NCBI GenBank assembly: GCA_043228905.1
Contig: JBHGNT010000021.1
Coordinates: 3,286,001 to 3,350,000 of the forward strand
Length of the DNA: 64,000 nucleotides
From: Azolla caroliniana
Lineage: Eukaryota; Polypodiophyta
Direction: 5' to 3'
Part shown: one piece after another, positions 61,548 through 64,000 of the stretch
Layout: each line of letters begins with the position of its first letter
Position numbering within the stretch: position 1 is the first letter of the stretch
Notes under the pieces: generated by a model
What the model was told of the DNA's origin: nothing
The model's database searches: none
Seen by the model: only the letters and a program-made list of their open reading frames with translations
Translations under genes and position numbers: made by a program

Positions 61548-64000
61548 ATGGAAGGCGGCGGCAGCGGGCAGCCGGGGATGATGGTGCTGAATGCACAGAA
61601 TTACGCCGACTGGAAGATCAAGATGGAGGATCTCCTGATTGTTCGGGTCCTGTACGAACCGATTGACAGGTCGAAAATACCGAAGGGGGTACTTGAGTCG
61701 GAGTGGAAGCTCCTGAACCGGAAAGCCGTAGCGACGATCCGACAATATGTCGATGTAAGCGTCCTACAACATGTGGCGAACGACACCAACGCATATGAGA
61801 TGTGGAAGAAGCTGTCGGGCCTCTACGAGAGGAAGAATGCGTTGAACCGGACCTCCCTGATGAGGAAGATAGTGAATCTCAAGTACCGGGACGGCGAGAG
61901 TATGGTGGAACACGTAAGCACGTTCATGGGATTCGTGAATCAGCTTGCAGCGATCAAGTTCCCATTGGAGGATGCAATGCAAGCCATCATCCTGATGTGT
62001 ACATTGCCGGAAAGCTGGGAGAACTTGGTGGTGACTCTCAGCACCTCCTGCACCGAAGATAACTTGTCCCTACAAACGGTAAAGACAAGTATTTTGAACG
62101 AAGAAGCGCGTCGGAGAGATAAGGAACCGGCCTCCGACCCGAAGATGTTGTTTACCGAATCGGATCGGGGAAGACAATGGAACCGGAGTCCGCAAAGACG
62201 GGAGAAGTCGGGGACCCGGTCGCAGTCAAGAGGAAGGCCCACATGCTTCCACTGTGGGAAGCCGGGGCACTTCCGAAAGAATTGTCGGCATTACCGAAAA
62301 GACAATGGAACCGACAACACCGATTCGAAGAAGTCACCGGAGAGAAACGGTGCATACCGGGGAGCCACGGACCGGAATGGTTCGGATCGGCGAGGACAGG
62401 ACCGAAAAGGAACGACGGCACTCGCGGCAAGTGAAGAGGAGATCATGCTCATCACCGAAGAAGGTGAACTAAACATTGCCGGCGATGAGACGACCTGGGT
62501 GGTCGATTCCGGAGCATCGTTCCACCTGACCCCAGAGAGAAGATACTTCTCATCCTACACAGCCGGCGAGCATGGCTGTGTTCGGATGGGAAACGAAGGT
62601 ACGTGCCGGATTGCCGGCATAGGAGACGTGTGGTTGACAACCCCGACCGGATGCAAAATGCTGCTGAAGAATGTCCGACACGTTCCGGAGGTCCGACTGA
62701 ACCTGATTTCGGCCGGGAGGCTAGATGATGAAGGCTACACGGGTAGCATCCGGAACGGTGTCATGAAGTTCAGCAAGGGGAGCTTGATAGTGGCTCGGGC
62801 CCGGAAGGTCAACACACTGTACCTGATGAATGCCCGGTTATGTCCGGAAGAGCTGAATGTGGCAGCCGACACTGCCGGTGAGCTGTGGCACAAAAGACTG
62901 TGCCACATGAGTGAGAAGGGGATGAAGAGGCTTGCAGAAGACAACCTTATTCCGGTGAAGCATGTGCACCTGGAGAAGTGCACCGACTGCCTGGCCGGTA
63001 AGCAGAACCGAACCTCCTTCCACTCAAGGCCACCGACGAGACGTAGCGCACCATTGGAGTTGGTGCACACTGATGTGTGTCAGGTAGAAACGAAGTCACA
63101 TGGCGGAGCCCAGTACTTCGTAACATTCATTGATGATCACAGCCGGAAGCTGTGGACGGCACCGTTGAAGACAAAGGACCAAGTGTTGTGCGTCTTCAAA
63201 GAACTCCACGCGAGAGTGGAAAGGGAATCCGGCAAGAAGCTGAAAGCGATACGAGCGGATAACGGAGGGGAATACCGAGGGCAGTTCCAGGAGTACTGTC
63301 GCTCGAAGGGAATCCGACTCGAGTTTACTGTGCCGAAGACGCCGGAACTGAACGGGCTGGCCGAGAGGATGAACCGGACCATAATGGAGAGGGTTCGGAG
63401 TATGCTGGCGCATGCGAAATTACCCAAGGGGTTCTGGGCTGAGGCAATGTCGACGGCGACATATGTGATAAACCGATCACCCTCAGTACCTTTGGACGGA
63501 GACACACCGCAGAGAGTGTGGACCGGTAGGGAAGTATCCTACCGGCATCTGAAGGTGTTCGGGTGTCTCGCATACGTGCACGTGGCGAAGGACCGGAGAG
63601 GAAAGCTAGATCCGAAGACCCGGCCATGCATATTCCTCGGTTACGGCGACGACGAGTTCGGCTACCGAGTATGGGACCCGGTCGACAAGAAGATATTCAG
63701 GAGTCGAGATATCATCTTTATGGAGGACAAGACACTCGCCGACTGGGAGTCGGAGAAGAAGATGAAGAGCTCCAAGTCGACCGGTGAGGATAAACTCTAC
63801 GAGGAGCAGTCCCGACCGGCAAGGGACCGGTTAGCACTCGAGGACCCGGCCGAAGACGGTGAAGAAACAGAACCGGCCGAAGAAGATGAAAATGATACCG
63901 GAACCGGCCCCGATCCCGAAATGGATTCGGATGAAGAAGAAGAATCGGAAGAACCGGTTACCGAAGCTCCCGAACGGAGATATCCTCTAAGAGAGAGGAG
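61548..64000 (+). CDS. Copia-B gag-pol polyprotein, intact in the window and running off the right edge
   Basis: A single frame without stops for 817 codons from ATG 61548 to the window end. Gag (about residues 15-200) leads to a CCHC knuckle CFHCGKPGHFRKNC starting at residue 233. Protease motif VVDSGAS has its Asp at residue 320. Integrase has the HHCC region (WHKRLCH to CTDC, about 445-480) and the triad D509, D571, E606 with the D-D-35-E spacing. The linker and start of the RT region lie at the edge. No lesion was found and the overlap with copia-A is nearly identical, so this is a recently active family. Polyprotein processing by its own protease is the family rule. Confidence 0.95.
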   Translation, partial: MEGGGSGQPGMMVLNAQNYADWKIKMEDLLIVRVLYEPIDRSKIPKGVLESEWKLLNRKAVATIRQYVDVSVLQHVANDTNAYEMWKKLSGLYERKNALNRTSLMRKIVNLKYRDGESMVEHVSTFMGFVNQLAAIKFPLEDAMQAIILMCTLPESWENLVVTLSTSCTEDNLSLQTVKTSILNEEARRRDKEPASDPKMLFTESDRGRQWNRSPQRREKSGTRSQSRGRPTCFHCGKPGHFRKNCRHYRKDNGTDNTDSKKSPERNGAYRGATDRNGSDRRGQDRKGTTALAASEEEIMLITEEGELNIAGDETTWVVDSGASFHLTPERRYFSSYTAGEHGCVRMGNEGTCRIAGIGDVWLTTPTGCKMLLKNVRHVPEVRLNLISAGRLDDEGYTGSIRNGVMKFSKGSLIVARARKVNTLYLMNARLCPEELNVAADTAGELWHKRLCHMSEKGMKRLAEDNLIPVKHVHLEKCTDCLAGKQNRTSFHSRPPTRRSAPLELVHTDVCQVETKSHGGAQYFVTFIDDHSRKLWTAPLKTKDQVLCVFKELHARVERESGKKLKAIRADNGGEYRGQFQEYCRSKGIRLEFTVPKTPELNGLAERMNRTIMERVRSMLAHAKLPKGFWAEAMSTATYVINRSPSVPLDGDTPQRVWTGREVSYRHLKVFGCLAYVHVAKDRRGKLDPKTRPCIFLGYGDDEFGYRVWDPVDKKIFRSRDIIFMEDKTLADWESEKKMKSSKSTGEDKLYEEQSRPARDRLALEDPAEDGEETEPAEEDENDTGTGPDPEMDSDEEEESEEPVTEAPERRYPLRER

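Overview
The window is nuclear DNA from a seed plant, most likely a flowering plant. Genes have many short exons separated by AT-rich introns with GT/AG borders. The genes are plant-type (a SUVR5-class histone methyltransferase, a plant RNR small subunit, a Ycf45-like plastid ATPase, a nepenthesin-type aspartic protease). The right-hand third is a nest of Ty3/gypsy and Ty1/copia LTR retrotransposons. I cannot name the species.

Gene-bearing part (1-36.6 kb). Positions 3940-11932 (+) hold ten exons of a SUVR5-like H3K9 methyltransferase; its N-terminal exons were not found. Positions 14737-17966 (+) hold a complete nine-exon ribonucleotide reductase R2 gene with E2F-type sites in its promoter. 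Convergent to it, 21240-26531 (-) holds a ten-exon Ycf45/SPD1-like P-loop ATPase with one GC-AG intron. A solo LTR with a perfect 5-bp target-site duplication (TSD) lies 590 bp upstream of that gene (27121-27631). About 7.4 kb of AT-rich DNA without recognisable genes follows, then an intronless GC-rich aspartic protease gene at 35026-36591 (-).

Retroelement part (38.7-64 kb). A second solo LTR with TSD lies at 38752-39344. A decayed chromodomain-type gypsy element (gypsy-1, minus strand) starts at 40444; its 3' LTR edge is expanded into six tandem copies of a polypurine tract plus part of U3. A copia element (copia-1, minus strand, 46354-53206, TSD CCTCG) is inserted in the gypsy-1 leader. 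Next comes a GC-rich gypsy element on the plus strand (gypsy-2, gag-pro-pol about 54001-58640). In the integrase region it changes abruptly into the 3' half of a copia element (58638-60896). A single LTR (60907-61518) then joins this to a second copia copy whose reading frame is open from 61548 to the window edge. The two copia copies differ by one base over about 630 bp, so this part is young.

Most notable: the gypsy-copia junction with tandem copia copies sharing one LTR; the repeated PPT-U3 units in two unrelated elements; and a 654-bp in-frame duplication of Cys/His modules in SUVR5. I saw no CRISPR, rRNA or tRNA gene.
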